In this document: piece by piece, positions 1-11,285 of the stretch | Layout of the letters: each line of letters starts with the position of its first letter | Position numbering within the stretch: the stretch's first letter is position 1 | DNA from: Shinisaurus crocodilurus | Lineage: Eukaryota; Chordata; Lepidosauria; Squamata; Shinisauridae | Assembly (NCBI GenBank): GCA_021292165.1 | Contig: CM037878.1 | Location: forward strand, 236,621,546 to 236,685,545 | Length of the DNA: 64,000 nt | Direction of reading: 5' to 3' | Notes under the pieces: model-generated | Told to the model about the DNA's origin: nothing | The model's database searches: none | What the model saw: only the letters and a program-made list of their open reading frames with translations | Translations under genes and position numbers: made by a program

Positions 1-18
1 AGGAGAGGAGAGGAGAGG
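1..18. repeat. (GGAGA)n low-complexity run at the window edge
   Basis: The window opens inside a purine-rich AGGAG repeat that probably continues to the left. Confidence 0.7.
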
Positions 19-474
19 CTGCGACATTCCCATATTCTATGGGCTCTCCAGTCCTGTCCCCCCACTGGACGGTAAGTCAGCTAGATGGGCTCAGAGGCCA
101 GTCTAGCTGCTTTTTGTATGTTAAACGGAAGAATAGAGAGTGCTCCTCTCATCCTGTCTGGCTCTTGCTGGCAGGGCATAGGATAGGCAGAGGACTCCCA
201 ACTCAGAGTCCTCTGTCTATTGGGAGCACAACTGTGCCCTAAGCTATGTTCTGTACCTGTAGCTCACACAACTAATTTCCCATTTACATGATTAATATAA
301 TACAGTGTGACAATATAGTTAACTTCATATGTTAACTATATGGATATGAGTTCCAGGTGTGCACCAAAAATCCATCTCATTTCAGTAATCTGCTTTCAAA
401 CGGATCCAGTCAAATGCTTGTGGAAACTCACAAACAGATCATGAAATCAATTATCTCCCCCTGTTGCTTGTTCG
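19..474. other. No recognisable gene or repeat
   Basis: No credible coding sequence is seen. A small hairpin, AGAGGACT pairing with AGTCCTCT, lies at about 191-217. Confidence 0.5.
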
Positions 475-595
475 GGTACTCAGTACTCCCATACTCACAC
501 ATCATGTATAGTACTTGCATCTTCAGGTACTCAGTACTCCCATACTCACACATCATGTATAGTACTTGCATCTTCAGGTACTCAGTACTCTTATA
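475..595. repeat. 51-bp tandem repeat, about 2.4 copies
   Basis: Unit 1 (475-525) and unit 2 (526-576) are nearly identical and a third partial unit follows to about 595. The period is a multiple of three, so one frame reads as a repeating 17-residue peptide. No other sign of coding is present, and I treat it as a minisatellite. Confidence 0.9.
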
Positions 596-1229
596 CTAAG
601 ATGTATACTATGTCTGAACATAGAGCCTTCATTTAACATTTATCCCTAAGTAGCTGTAGATAGATCTATCCTCTTCCAATCTCTTTTTAAAAAGACATAT
701 AAGCTGACAAGACATCATCACTGCAGCAACTTGCATAACAGAATTCTGAAGAAAGTATGGTGTAATCCTATTAAAATCAAATAATCAGCACAGCCTTATC
801 TTATGGATGTTTGCTCTAAGTCCCACTGAGTTTCATAGAACACCCTCCTCAGTAACTGTGCATAGGATTTCAGCCTTAAGGTTAGAAACCTTGTTACCAA
901 AACCAGTTAGCTATTGCTGCTAAAAGCTGAATATTGAGGGCCTTCAACTGTCTTTTGTCCTCAGAAAATGAAGAATCCTTTCTCTAGGGGAAAAGGCAGC
1001 TTTTGCACCATAATAGCATATTTTAGAGGAACCCTTAGGGCAGTAGGCTTAAATTACTAGGGACATTCAAATCTCTGTGTGCTGTCAGCAAAATTTGCTT
1101 AGGGGTGGATTGAATGAAGACAGCTGTACCTTCTTCCACTGTTCTATCTACTGTTGGGATTATCTTTTAATTTGGGGGTTCTACAGCACCGTGAGTTGTT
1201 TTGGCAAATACAAGAAAAATCTCATAGAC
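596..1229. other. AT-rich DNA with one faint MITE trace
   Basis: No gene is seen. At about 790-876, AAGTCCCACTGAGTTTCAT and GTGCATAGGATTTCAGCC match parts of the abundant palindromic GCAATCCTA family described elsewhere in the window, in decayed form. Confidence 0.4.
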
Positions 1230-1365
1230 CAGCCTTCTACAACTTGGTGCCCTACAGATGTGTTGGACTACAACTTTCCTTATCCTCAGCCAGCATACCC
1301 ATTGGCTGGAGATGATGGGAGTTGTAGTCCAACATATCTGGACTGCACCAGGCTGGGGAAGGCTG
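1230..1365. mobile_element. Palindromic hAT-type MITE
   Basis: A 136-bp element whose halves are inverted copies, including ACTACAACT on one side and AGTTGTAGT on the other. It is flanked by a perfect 8-bp target-site duplication, TCATAGAC, at 1222-1229 and 1366-1373. Eight-bp duplications are typical of hAT transposons. It has no coding capacity. Other members of this family lie at 34167, 57464, 57884 and 61257. Confidence 0.88.
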
Positions 1366-2645
1366 TCATAGACCATGATGAGTAGATAGAAACTCTTGTC
1401 ATTTTTGTTTTGAAGTATTATAGTTTGATCAAGAACTATGATGACCTTTAGCATCACAGCAGCTTTTCCATAAAGCTGGATTCTCCACTAATAATAGGAA
1501 AAACTTCAAAGTGCCCCTGTTATATAGGGGGGGAACCTATTAGGTGGATAACTAGATATTTATTTGTCATGATTGCAGATACCCTTGGAGGGTAAGCTTT
1601 GTGTTAACAAGAATATGACATTCTCTAGAAATACATGGAAGTTTTATGCAATGTGAAACTAAGGCTGCAATAGCATACCCACTTACCTGGAAGTAAGTCC
1701 CATTGAACTGAAAAAGGTTTACTGTGTACAGATTGTACTATAAAGGCAATAAAATAATATTTAGCTTTTTTGTATAATCATGTATTTCCTTTTTCTGAAA
1801 CCACTACAATTATGATGTTCATGTGTCCACAAATTAAACTTGGGGGCATCTGTAGGTTACATAAGTCACGTTGAGCCTTATCAACATTGGACTGTTTGGT
1901 AGCAATAGCATTGTCATGGGCCACATAAAAAAAAAAAAAGCCTGATGAATATATGTTAACATTCTAAGTGCACTGGAAGGTTGAGAATACTTAACCAGTT
2001 GATCATAGTCTGGTTGTACCCCCAGTTGCACTTCTAGAGCTGAAAAGTTTCAGGATTGGCTGGAGAATTGGACTTTGTGAGCTGTACGGACTATAAGGAT
2101 TTTTTTAAAATCAGTTTGTTTTCTTTTACATTTGTACTATACAATTTCTTTTGGCTGACTGACTAACTGTACACTCTAGGAATCCAAATAATTTGTTTCA
2201 GGACAGTATTACTGACAGAACCACTTTCGTTAAATCAGTTTTGTATATGGTTGTGTATCGATGTTTGTGTCTTATATGAGTACTTGCGTTTGTTCTTGAT
2301 TCATGTATATTCTTCACTTGTGTTTGCATAGTGTGGATACAGTTGAAAATTATTGGTTTGTTTTTCTATTGCATGAGAAAAAGCTGTTTGTCAGCTTACT
2401 GGTGGCATTGTAACGCTAAGTTGGATAACCCAGCTTTAAAAATGTCTGTTAAATTAGATGCCTAACCGTTAGCATGCTTTTTATCACTGTATGCTGGCTA
2501 TACATACTTGCAGATGGGCAAGTTCAAATCTTCTTAGACGTATGAAAAGATGCATTATCAGGGCTCCAAGTTGAAGCTGAAAATGTGGTTGTTAAAGAGC
2601 TTCTCACTATAGTCTTTATGTATTTTCATGGAAATATACACTCTA
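1366..2645. other. AT-rich DNA without a recognisable gene
   Basis: A weak trace of the GCAATCCTA palindromic family is seen at about 1660-1742 (AAGTAAGTCCCATTGAACTG). The rest shows no coding sequence or repeat that I recognise. Confidence 0.4.
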
Positions 2646-3006
2646 AGGGCCAAACCAGATGTGCAGTCTTTGCTAAACATTTACTCGACCGTTTGACTAT
2701 AAAGCTGGGGTGGGGATCTACTTTTATCACTAGATGGAGCATGCAGGAGATGGGAGGAAAACCCAGCTCCCTACACTCAACTGTTTGAAGACTCTTTCCC
2801 TAGCTGGCTCACATCTGATATCACAGCCAGCCTGGAGGGAATAATTAAAGCAGCAGAACACAGAAAAGTGAGGCAGAGGTGGTGAGGCAGGTTTCAATCC
2901 CATCCTTGCATGATGCATGTAGTGATAAAAGTATACCTCATTCCCACTTTATAGCAAAATCAGCAATTGTGTGTTTCACAAACATAGGCACATCTGGTTT
3001 GGCCCT
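2646..3006. mobile_element. Non-autonomous DNA transposon with perfect 18-bp TIRs
   Basis: The left end, AGGGCCAAACCAGATGTG (2646-2663), is the exact reverse complement of the right end (2989-3006). The 361-bp interior has no usable open frame. The termini resemble those of the element at 5008-5220 (GGGCCARACTAAAC), so both may belong to one family. No clear target-site duplication is visible, so the superfamily is open; Harbinger or hAT are candidates. Confidence 0.85.
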
Positions 3007-3348
3007 CGGTCAGTTCAGGAACTTTAATCTGTCAACAAGGTCTATTTGTTGACAACTTCTGCTATTCAGAGAAAAATATTGTTTGATGTGAAGTGAAATA
3101 AAGTATTTGAATGGAGTTGGATTTGGGATGGCTCTTTCAGATAAGCATGCCATCATTTGATGTTGCAGTTATCCAGTGATGAACATCCATGTGTAAAGTC
3201 ACAGATATTTGCACCAGATTCTATTGCTGAAGTCACACAGAGTAAACAACAACACAATCTGTTGGCCATAATTTCTCCTTAATACAGTGTAGTGCTCTGG
3301 AGACTTGACATACAACTCCTTGTACAGATAATTATTTGTTTATTTAAA
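3007..3348. other. No recognisable feature
   Basis: AT-rich DNA without open frames or repeats that I recognise. Confidence 0.4.
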
Positions 3349-3514
3349 GGATTCATAGATTCATAGTTCATAGAGTTGGAAGGGGCCTACAGGCCATCGA
3401 GTCCAACCCCCTGCTCAATGCAGGAAACTAGAAGTAGGGTCTCCCATCCAAGTAATAACCAGGCCTGATCCTGCTTAACTTTCCACACTCAGACAAGCTG
3501 AGCCAGCGTGAACC
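3349..3514 (-). mobile_element. SINE with 5S-rRNA-like head and CR1-type tail
   Basis: Read on the minus strand, the first part resembles the middle of vertebrate 5S rRNA (GCAGGATCAGGCC, TTACTTGGATGGGAGACC). The second part is the CR1 3' end (GGGGGTTGGACTCGATGGCC, then TTCCAACTCTATG and ATGAATCTATGAATC). The same junction occurs at 21209-21374 and 57141-57302, so it is a real family rather than two chance neighbours. Confidence 0.8.
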
Positions 3515-3639
3515 ATTCATATAAGAACATGTTCAAGGATTCATCTAAGGGCAGATACAGTTGCTGGGCAGTTACTGCTTACTCCCAGCAAGCAGATAAA
3601 TAGCAAATAGAGTAGCTGATTCAGTGGGATTAACTGTTG

Positions 3640-3785
3640 GATTAATTTATTTCTAGAATTTATACTCAAGTTCCCAGTCATGTGGTTCACGTAGTGGCTT
3701 ACAGTCTTAAAATAAAACAAAACATCATGAAATACAAAACATGTACTCTAACCACAATAAAACCAGAAAAAGCAAAGGTTATGTA
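3640..3785 (-). mobile_element. Decayed LINE 3' end, probably L2-type
   Basis: TTAATTTATTTCTAGAATTTATACTC followed by GTGGCTTACAGT and A-rich sequence matches the antisense 3' end layout of the L2-type LINE tails at 10605, 18040 and 52640. The copy is old and its limits are approximate. Confidence 0.5.
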
Positions 3786-4584
3786 TTTATACTACATATT
3801 TGAATGGTAAGTCAATAACACCATTCCAACTTGGAAATTAGTAGAGTGAAGTGAGGGTTTGTTTGATTTTTGAGCCTTCTTTATACTTAGAAAGCAAAGT
3901 GGAGCTGTGCTCCTGCCCCTGACTAGGAAGACTAGGGGGCAGACTAGGAAGGGTAGCAGCATCAGGGAGGGCACTGTGGCTCTACTTTGCCTTCTGCATG
4001 TGGACCCCACTTCACATGTAGAACACATGAAGTTTGCATACAATCAAAATTTTAAAAAGCACTCACATCTATTGTTTACTTACCATTGTGCCTGGAATCA
4101 AAGTTAGAACTTCTAGCCTAGTTATCTTTGTTTTATCTTTGTTACACACACATTATCTATATCTGTCAAGCTAAAATCTGCCTGTCACCTGCTTCATATT
4201 GGCTGTGTTATTGATGTAGCCAGGGTGCCAATCAACACAGATGCACATTAAGCCAGTCAACATAGTGCACAAACAGCCACGGGCATGTAAGGGATCACAG
4301 ACCTGCTACTGCTCAGTCGAGTGGCTGAAGGCCTATTATGACTTTAACAATTCAGGACAAAACTTTCAGCAATAGAATGTTGACAAAGCTGGCTACCTCT
4401 TTGAGGGAAGGTCAGTTTGGCTATGAAAAACCACATAAAGGTGTCAGGGTTAATTAGGAACTTTGGAGATTCAAGTCAGAAAGCCAAAGGGGCAGCAAGT
4501 CCAAACAGGATTGGGGAAAGTGAATTTCACCATTGATGAATTGACCATTGATAAATTGACCTGTCTGGCTGTATACCTCTAGCT
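3786..4584. other. No recognisable feature
   Basis: Short open frames at 3792-4107 lie in both strands and match no family that I know. Confidence 0.4.
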
Positions 4585-4613
4585 TGTCTTTCTTTCTTTT
4601 CTTTCTTTCTTTC
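4585..4613. repeat. (TTTC)n microsatellite
   Basis: Interrupted TTTC tandem repeat. Confidence 0.85.
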
Positions 4614-4944
4614 ATAGGTTTGTTATGTTTGTCATATAAAAATTGATAGTCAAAGTAAAATTTTTACTCTTTGTTTCTTGAAGCAGACAAGTATGATTAA
4701 AGAAACAATCCATTCCTTCAAAAGCTAAAAGACATGCCTCAAGGAAAAATAAGACAGCAATGGGGCAGGAGACAACAGGGAAGTTAATTGGATTGCTGAG
4801 TGTGATAATACTCATTTGGCATAATACCTTAAAGAAGTCTGATTCTGTTTTTTAAAGAGGGATGTGGATCTTACGAGGACTTGAATGAGAAAGAGAGGCT
4901 TTTAAACTTGCTACTAAAAATGGGACATGTAATGGACTTTAAAG

Positions 4945-5238
4945 CTGCATCCTATACTCACTTACCTAGGACTAAGTCGCATTGATCCCAATGGGGCTTA
5001 CCTCTGAGGGCCAGACTAAACATTCTCCTCATCACACATAGTGGAGCTATGCATGGTGATTTTCCCTACTCTCCTGCAAGTGTGCACAGCCCCAATTTGG
5101 ATCAGGACCATGGCACTTCAGAAGAAGAGGGTTTAAGCTCCCCCTCACCTGTCTCCCCCCCCATCCCTCCTGCCCAGGAATTTGCGTTATATGTGATTAG
5201 GAGAACGTTTAGTTTGGCCCACGTATAGGATTGCACTG
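4945..5238. mobile_element. GCAATCCTA-family palindromic MITE, split by an insertion
   Basis: The left part (4945-5007) begins GCTGCATCCTATACTCACTT and contains AATGGGGCTTACC. The expected right terminus, GTATAGGATTGCA, appears at about 5223-5236. Between them sits the TIR element 5008-5220. The two halves together have the layout of intact copies such as 7010-7098. Confidence 0.7.
5008..5220. mobile_element. 213-bp TIR element nested in a MITE
   Basis: Left end GGGCCAGACTAAACATTCTC and right end, read on the other strand, GGGCCAAACTAAACGTTCTC form imperfect inverted repeats of about 30 bp. There is no coding capacity. The ends resemble those of 2646-3006. Confidence 0.8.
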
Positions 5239-5670
5239 TAAAATAATCTTAAAATAATTTTACAAAAACATATTAGAATGAAGATAGGTTTTCCCAATTT
5301 ATTAGCTCAGTTAGTATTTTCATGTAACATGCCATCTAAAAATAGAAAATTGTAAGCAAACAAGTCTTGTTGGATTGTTGCCATCTTGCTGTGATTTCTT
5401 ATTCATAGTCTGCTCCAAGAGGCAATAAGTTACATAATTGCAAGTACCTAATTACCCAGTCTATTAGCTGAGTTTATAAAACTATAATCATTAAGGTGAG
5501 AATTAATTAATCATTTGGTGAATAGAAAATGCAATTGTTTTCGTCAGTTACAAGCTATTTATAAGTTTCATTTAACAGTACCTGTATAAAATAATACTCA
5601 AACTATATAACAATTGAAAATATTTTTCAGGAACACAAAACTGAATTGTCTTGAGGCTCAGTGTATTAGG
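5239..5670. other. AT-rich, repeat-free stretch; possible conserved non-coding sequence
   Basis: No gene is seen. The stretch 5380-5600 is dense in TAATTA/ATTAAT-type homeodomain-like sites and lacks any repeat that I recognise. Conservation cannot be judged from one sequence. Confidence 0.25.
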
Positions 5671-5784
5671 GTGCAACCCTACACACATTTAGACAGAAAT
5701 AAGTCCTACAACTCTCCCATGCTGGCTGGGGAATACTGGGAGTTGTAGGACTTATTTCTATCTAAATATTCATAGGATTGCACC
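5671..5784. mobile_element. Foldback MITE of the GCAATCCTA family
   Basis: Arms of about 45 bp pair with each other: GTGCAACCCTACACAC against GTGCAATCCTATGAAT on the opposite strand, then AGAAATAAGTCCTACAACTC in both. TTAGGG lies on both sides (5666-5671 and 5786-5791) and may be a target-site duplication. The centre resembles the loop of the hAT MITE family. Confidence 0.75.
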
Positions 5785-6727
5785 GTTAGGGCTTTGTTGT
5801 TGTTGTTTTTACTTGACACTTTGAAATAGACTTCTTTTTTTCTTGGTTTAAACTAGATAGTAGATACATTATTTCTGTGCTTGGGAATTAGGTTTTTCAC
5901 TGTGTATAGCGCATTGGGCCACTTCTTCCAGCAACTTTGATGACATTTTAGTAATGAAGTAAACTTTAGCAATATATTTTGGAGATTCTTCTCTACTCTT
6001 CAGTGTTAATAAAGGGTGTAGGCCAGGGATTCATCTTAAGCTACGTAGCCCAGGCTTAATTTAACCTGGCCCATTTCTCCAGCTCAGTATTTGACTTCCC
6101 GTTTTCTCCTATATGATCCTGTTCATTTTGCCATTTGCAAGTAATGATCTCAAGAAGAGCCTGGTTACGATATAAGTATATGCCTGCATATGCTTTTTAG
6201 GGATGCTCCTATGGATTTCTATATAAACAGACATTCTCACTGCCTATTCAGCTCAGTACTAGTTTTCTTTTAAAAGCTTTTTTGTCCCGTTATCCAAGCA
6301 TTTTTTTTAAGCTTAAAGAGCTTAAAGGCATGAGGTCTCTTTAACCCTGATTTTGTTAATTATTTATTTGGATCATTTAATATTATCAATGGAACTCGAA
6401 GTGAGCCCATGCAAGCTGAGATAAAATTAAATACTGTCACAATATTTATGGATTATTCCATTTTATTAGTCTAATATATTAGTATAGTATTATTTAGTAT
6501 AGCTTCTACTAATCCCATATGCCCAAGTCACTGCAAAATGTATCAATAAGATAATGGATCACTCTTTTGAATATAGTGAGCAGACATTCATGATTATAAC
6601 ACACACCGAGACCGGAATAACTTGAAATTTACAAATCAGAACTTCTAACAATTTAGTAGTGTTAATACTTAATCCTTTACAGCCTGCAAACAGAATAGGC
6701 AGTCTTTCAGATTATATTGATTTTGGC
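5785..6727. other. AT-rich DNA, no recognisable feature
   Basis: No open frame with family resemblance. 6330-6500 is very AT-rich. Confidence 0.4.
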
Positions 6728-6808
6728 TGCAATCCTGCACATTGGTTGCTTAAATCCAATTTATGTCAGTGGGATTTAAGCAGCCTCACCATGCACAGGA
6801 TTGTGGAA
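6728..6808. mobile_element. GCAATCCTA-family palindromic MITE
   Basis: Starts GCTGCAATCCTGCACATTGG and ends CACAGGATTGTGG; AAATCC and GGATTT blocks in the centre also pair. Confidence 0.6.
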
Positions 6809-7009
6809 TATATTAACAAAGAGCTTATTTCTCAAAGGTCTGGAGACTGAAGTTGTTTAACCAACTAGGAAGATCTCACATGAATTGAGCTATCACTGTG
6901 ATATGGCATTGTGCAGATGACCTTACTAGGTGCTGTAGCTGCTGAAATAGCAATACATGTTCAGTGCTACATTATTATGAATTCAGAGTTTTCAGTATAA
7001 AACCCTTAC

Positions 7010-7098
7010 AGCAGAATCCTACCTATGTTTGCTCAGAAGTAAGTCCCAATGTGTTCAATGGGGCTTACTCCCCAATATGTGTGTTTAGGATTGTAGCC
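7010..7098. mobile_element. GCAATCCTA-family palindromic MITE, near complete
   Basis: GCAGAATCCTACCTATG at the left and TTTAGGATTGTAGCC at the right are inverted ends. AGTAAGTCCCA and GGGGCTTACTCCC pair internally. This is one of the clearest copies in the window. Confidence 0.75.
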
Positions 7099-7985
7099 TT
7101 AGTTCCTACATATGTTATATATTTATTTAAGCTCTCTTCCAAGTGATGTCATTACAGTACCTGATAATGTGTGCAACACACATTTTGAACCAAATGTACT
7201 TTTATTTAAAATGGTATCTTTTTTATTTTGATTTCTAGTTCATCATGGCAAATATATTGTATGGATTTTTATGTTGCTATACATGAGCTATAATCAAACA
7301 ATGTAGAAACATAGCAAGATAGATAGATAGATAGATGGCTTTGCTTTAAACATCACACAGGATTAAAGATTAATTTAAGTACACTTTCTTTTGTAGCAAA
7401 GCAGTACTGCTGGAAAGAATATTAAAACTGGATATTGATCTTTCAGTAGACTTGTGAATAATTAATGTTTTTATGTTGACTATGAATGTTCTGTGGCATA
7501 ACTGGACATATTGTGGACATTAAATGAAACTGAATGTGATATGTTTGATTAAATATTCTTGCTGCTGTGTCTTGTTCATATTGATAAAAGCTTGACAATT
7601 GTATGTATTTTCATAGAGCACAATTTTGAACAATCTTTGTGTTGAGGGTTAATAATGCAAGTAGCAATAATAAAACAGACTCAGTTACAACTATTTTCAC
7701 ACAGAAACATGTCCTTTGCTCAAATTGTTTGCTACCCTAGGCTTGCTTTCACTTGAGAATTTCAGTTTGCAGATGTGAACTTCCCAGTTATTGGCCTTCA
7801 GTTTCCCTGCTGTCTCACTTGTGAAGCTTTGATTGTCCCTGCAGTGTCCAGTTAGCAACATTTCTTTATTGTGTTGCTGTTTTCTTTGCTTTTCCTCTTT
7901 CTAACAGTTTGTCTCAGACCTTTCCTATGCAGAAACATGTAGTAATTCACATGTTGAATAAAAGACGGGGGGGAACCCATAGGTC
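7099..7985. other. AT-rich DNA with an (AGAT)n microsatellite at 7316-7336
   Basis: Apart from the tetranucleotide run, no gene or repeat is recognised. Confidence 0.45.
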
Positions 7986-8072
7986 GCAAGCCCATACAAA
8001 CTTACTTGGGAGTAAGTTCCATTGATCTTAACAGAGCTCACTTCAGAGTGGACATGCATTGAATTGCATTGT
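7986..8072. mobile_element. GCAATCCTA-family palindromic MITE, diverged
   Basis: GCAAGCCCATACAAACTTAC, GGAGTAAGTTCCATTGA and a right end with TGAATTGCATTG match the family layout. Confidence 0.5.
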
Positions 8073-8694
8073 TACTTTCATAATGACAAACTAAATTTTC
8101 CTGATCATCAGAATCTGGAGGGGGTGGTCAAAAACATTTTTCTTAGAACTGATGTTAAAGCCTTTAAGAAGAACTATATGTTATGCTCTGTCATCTCTCA
8201 CTCTTTCTGTGCCTACCATATATGTAAGATGCGGGATAGTTCCTAGTGTTATTAATGACTGCTGGTCTTAAAAGATGGTAACTTGCAGGGCAGAGTTTCA
8301 CTTGCATGAAGACAAGCTTTTGTTAAGCTTTTATAAAGCTCTCTTTCTGCCTATCCACAATAGCAAAATAGATTTCATCAGAAAGGCTCTTACAATTCTC
8401 AGCCTTGACTCTTCCTGAGCCATCTCACCTTATATAAAATAAAATTTCCACTACTTTGTTGCCTGGGAAATATAATTTCTAGTACAAGTCAATATTATAG
8501 ATTTCTTCATATAAGATAAAGCTTCACTCTTTTTTAAGGGTGGGTGGGACTGGATGGAAAGAACTCAGTACACCATGATGTATTTCAGAGATGCTATATT
8601 TAAGTATTTTCAAGGAAAATCAGATGTTTCAGAATAGGACAAATTTACTACTACATGGATTGAAGTATTGTTTGTTTGAAGAGGTTGTGCACTG
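8073..8694. other. No recognisable feature
   Basis: AT-rich DNA. A short open frame at 8022-8246 overlaps the MITE and is not coding. Confidence 0.4.
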
Positions 8695-8830
8695 AAGCAA
8701 AAACAAAATAGTTTCCAGTGGGGTAGCAGCATTAGTCAGTTGCAGCAAACACAACAAAGAGCCTTGTGACACATTAAAAATAACATATTTATTTTGGCAT
8801 AAGCTTTCCTGGACAATATTTAGAGATATA
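8695..8830 (-). mobile_element. Old sauropsid interspersed repeat, unclassified
   Basis: GTTGCAGCAAACACAACAAA, GCCTTGTGACACATTAAA and GGCATAAGCTTTCCTGGAC are a diverged copy of a repeat I have seen in many reptile sequences, in which a short block says that a message is dropped and a stem follows. I am not certain of its class. A second fragment, on the other strand, is at 40325-40390. Confidence 0.5.
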
Positions 8831-9344
8831 TGAATCATAATTACAATATTTTTCATGGAAAGCATATTCAATTTTTGTGTAGTTTCTGGATACCAATGTA
8901 ACTTTTGTGTCACTTTTTTTTTTTTTTAAGAAGTACTATTTTGCATTTATGTCACAATAATTATGGTTTAGCATAGGGACTATGTAACTACATGAAAAAA
9001 CATAGCAAAAACAGAGTGTTGGATCCAAACTAAGTAAACCACACTTTAGTCCCACTGAAAGCAATGGAACAAGTTAGTCATGACCAATCCACTATTCCCT
9101 CACTATATTACAGGACCATCATATGTAAAGCAGGGAGGAGAAGGCAAAAGCACTTCACAGCTCTGCATCAGAGATTTCCATTTATTTCCAGAGTGGGCCC
9201 CAAGCCCCTCTCAGACCTTCTCAGAAATATTTCCACTTTCTCCAGAAACCATGGATCTGGTCTTGTTACTTTGGTGGTAGAACTCCACCAGATCCCTATG
9301 CCTAACTAAACTGAAGAAGCTGTATTTGGCACAATGATGTAGGG
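8831..9344. other. No recognisable feature; T-run at about 8914-8927
   Basis: Part of 9110-9230 shares TTATTTCCAGAGTG and a purine-rich lead-in with 12490-12545, which hints at an unclassified old repeat. Confidence 0.35.
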
Positions 9345-9418
9345 TAGGATTTATTTTTATTCATAAACTTTTTGCCAAAAAATGGCACTCAAGGTTGCTA
9401 GCAACAATAAAACAAGGA
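9345..9418 (-). mobile_element. L2-type LINE 3' end fragment
   Basis: TTTATTTTTATTCATAAAC, then GCCAAAAAATGGCACTCAAGG, matches the antisense 3' end of the same LINE family as 18040-18320 (CCAAAAATGGCACTCAAGGC). Confidence 0.7.
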
Positions 9419-10435
9419 ACGAGTGAGGCTGCATGTATATTGCTACACTTTGCTGTAGCTGCTTCAGAATTGAAATCGAATACATAGGAGAGTGTGGTGC
9501 AGAGGTTTCACCCAGCATATGGCAGTGCATGCTGGTGGATAATTAAAAACATACTGCCAGTGGCTGTATGTACATTGCAAATACTGTTTGTTGCCACTTC
9601 AAGAGTATCTGAAGAAAAACAGCAGGAAAACCCATTTATAATGTGGTTTTGGGTCGCTGTACTGTACTGATACTTCACCTGAACTTGACACACCTTTCCT
9701 ACAATGTAGAGAGCGTCAAGACTTGATCTTAGAGGGGCTATTACTTTCACTTGACCAGTAGCTGTGTTTCTATGGTTTTATTGTATTGTATGGATATTTT
9801 TTCTTTAGAACTGTAATAATTTCGTATGGTCTTGGAGTGAAGCATATCCTGGAAATGATGCATATGTTCAAGGCAATACAGAACAAATGCAAATAAATTA
9901 ACAAAATGAAGGATGAAATTTTTGTGTTAAAGCGGTTTGCTCCAGACTCTATCATTTTATCATTCATATTATCAACAGAAAGATAAGCCACGTCGTTCCA
10001 GAGTGAAGGCAGTGAAGTGTAGAACCGCATGCCCCTGTCAAATTGATAGAGTGAAGATGTGGAGTGAAATAATGGAAACTTTCTATTCAGTGAGAACTCG
10101 AATACAAACATAATATTCTAGTCATTTATCAGCATTGATTGCCTTTGTGCTTCAGGCTTATATCTGAACTTATACTGAATAGAGGAGGTCAAATAATAAA
10201 TGTTATCACTTGGTGCACAAGGTAATCACTAAAATATTCAGTGAACTAATGTAGGTTATGATGATGGTACCAGTATAGATGCTGATAGTTTCTACTCAAT
10301 ATTTTGTGGCAAATATTTTTGTAGCATGTACACCAGTGTTTGTGCAGCAAATAGGTTTGCATTGTGAATGTTGCTAGTAGAAATTATGTCTTTGTATAAA
10401 AGTGGTCTTTTCCCCAATGAACGTATATATTTCTT
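9419..10435. other. No recognisable feature
   Basis: A 113-codon minus-strand open frame (9770-10111) has no family resemblance and a composition like the surrounding AT-rich DNA. Confidence 0.4.
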
Positions 10436-10604
10436 AACTCACTGGGTGACTTTGGGCTAGTCACTGACTCTCAGCCTAACCTACCTCACAGGGTTGTTGT
10501 GAGGATAAAATGGAGAGGAGGAGGAGGCTTATGTAAGCCGCCTTGGGTTCCTTTCAGGAAAAAGGCGGGGTATAAATATAATAAATAAATAAATAAATGT
10601 ATTT
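10436..10604 (+). mobile_element. Sauria-type SINE, 5' truncated
   Basis: Contains the body and tail of the tRNA-derived squamate SINE: CACTGGGTGACTTTGGGC, CTCACAGGGTTGTTGTGAGG, GCCGCCTTGGGTTCC, GGCGGGGTATAAATATAA and an (AAAT)n tail. The tRNA-like head is missing. It abuts an oppositely oriented L2 tail, so the join reads (AAAT)n then (ATTT)n. Confidence 0.9.
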
Positions 10605-10815
10605 ATTTATTTATTAAATTTATATACCATCTTTCTGCCACTCAATAACAATATGGCTAACAATATAAAAAAATTAAAAAACTATTGAAACATAAAAACA
10701 GATTAAAAACACATAAATAAAAAGTAATAATACCCAACCAGTTAAAACCCCTTCAACTGCAACTCAGCTTAAATACCAAAGGCCTGTCTGAATAAAGTTG
10801 TCTTTGCCTGCCATC
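10605..10815 (-). mobile_element. L2-type LINE 3' end with last codons of the ORF
   Basis: Antisense (TTTA)n, ATTTATATACCATCTTTCTGCC, A-rich 3' UTR, then a coding tail near 10770-10815 whose minus-strand translation reads WQAKTTLFRQAFGI before a stop. This matches the C-terminus of the LINE at 18040-18320. Confidence 0.75.
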
Positions 10816-11044
10816 AGAAGGACATATATCAACCTCAGTGTTTTTCTTATTCACCACTCTAAGGGAGCTTTCAGAAAACACAGTGCTAACCTGTATTCAG
10901 TGTAATATTCTCCCGGCTTGAGCTAACAGAAGTAGTCTCCATGGTTTATTATTTGGAGGATCTTCAACACACACGCTGAAACTAGCTTGTCTGGTGTGGC
11001 TCAAGATTTCATGGTCATAATGTCCATGCAGGCATTCTCTTGGT

Positions 11045-11245
11045 GGACTCCAATCAGGCCAAAGGTCCATGAGGAACCACCAGGAGCATGCCACCTGATG
11101 ACCTCAGCGACCGGGCAGGTTCATATGGGAGGAGGCGCTCTCTCAGGTAACCTGGTCCGAACATAGGGCTGAAGTGGGGAGGGGGCATGTATGTAAGCCC
11201 TGCTCCCAACATTCCTACATGCCTGTCTCCCATTTGGACCTTCAC
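11045..11245 (-). pseudogene. L2-type LINE reverse transcriptase C-terminal fragment
   Basis: Minus-strand translation gives FGPGYLRERLLPYEPARSLR followed by SSGGMLLVVP. This is the characteristic block upstream of the FSVAAP motif in L2-like LINE proteins. The fragment stops matching after VVP and the normal continuation is missing, so it is a truncated relic. It plays no current role. Confidence 0.7.
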
Positions 11246-11285
11246 ATATTCAGGACCAAGGTTTGAAAAACTCCGTACCTGTGTT

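Noticed and set aside
477..595. CRISPR-like repeat array
   Set aside because: The repeats are contiguous without spacers and the genome is a vertebrate.
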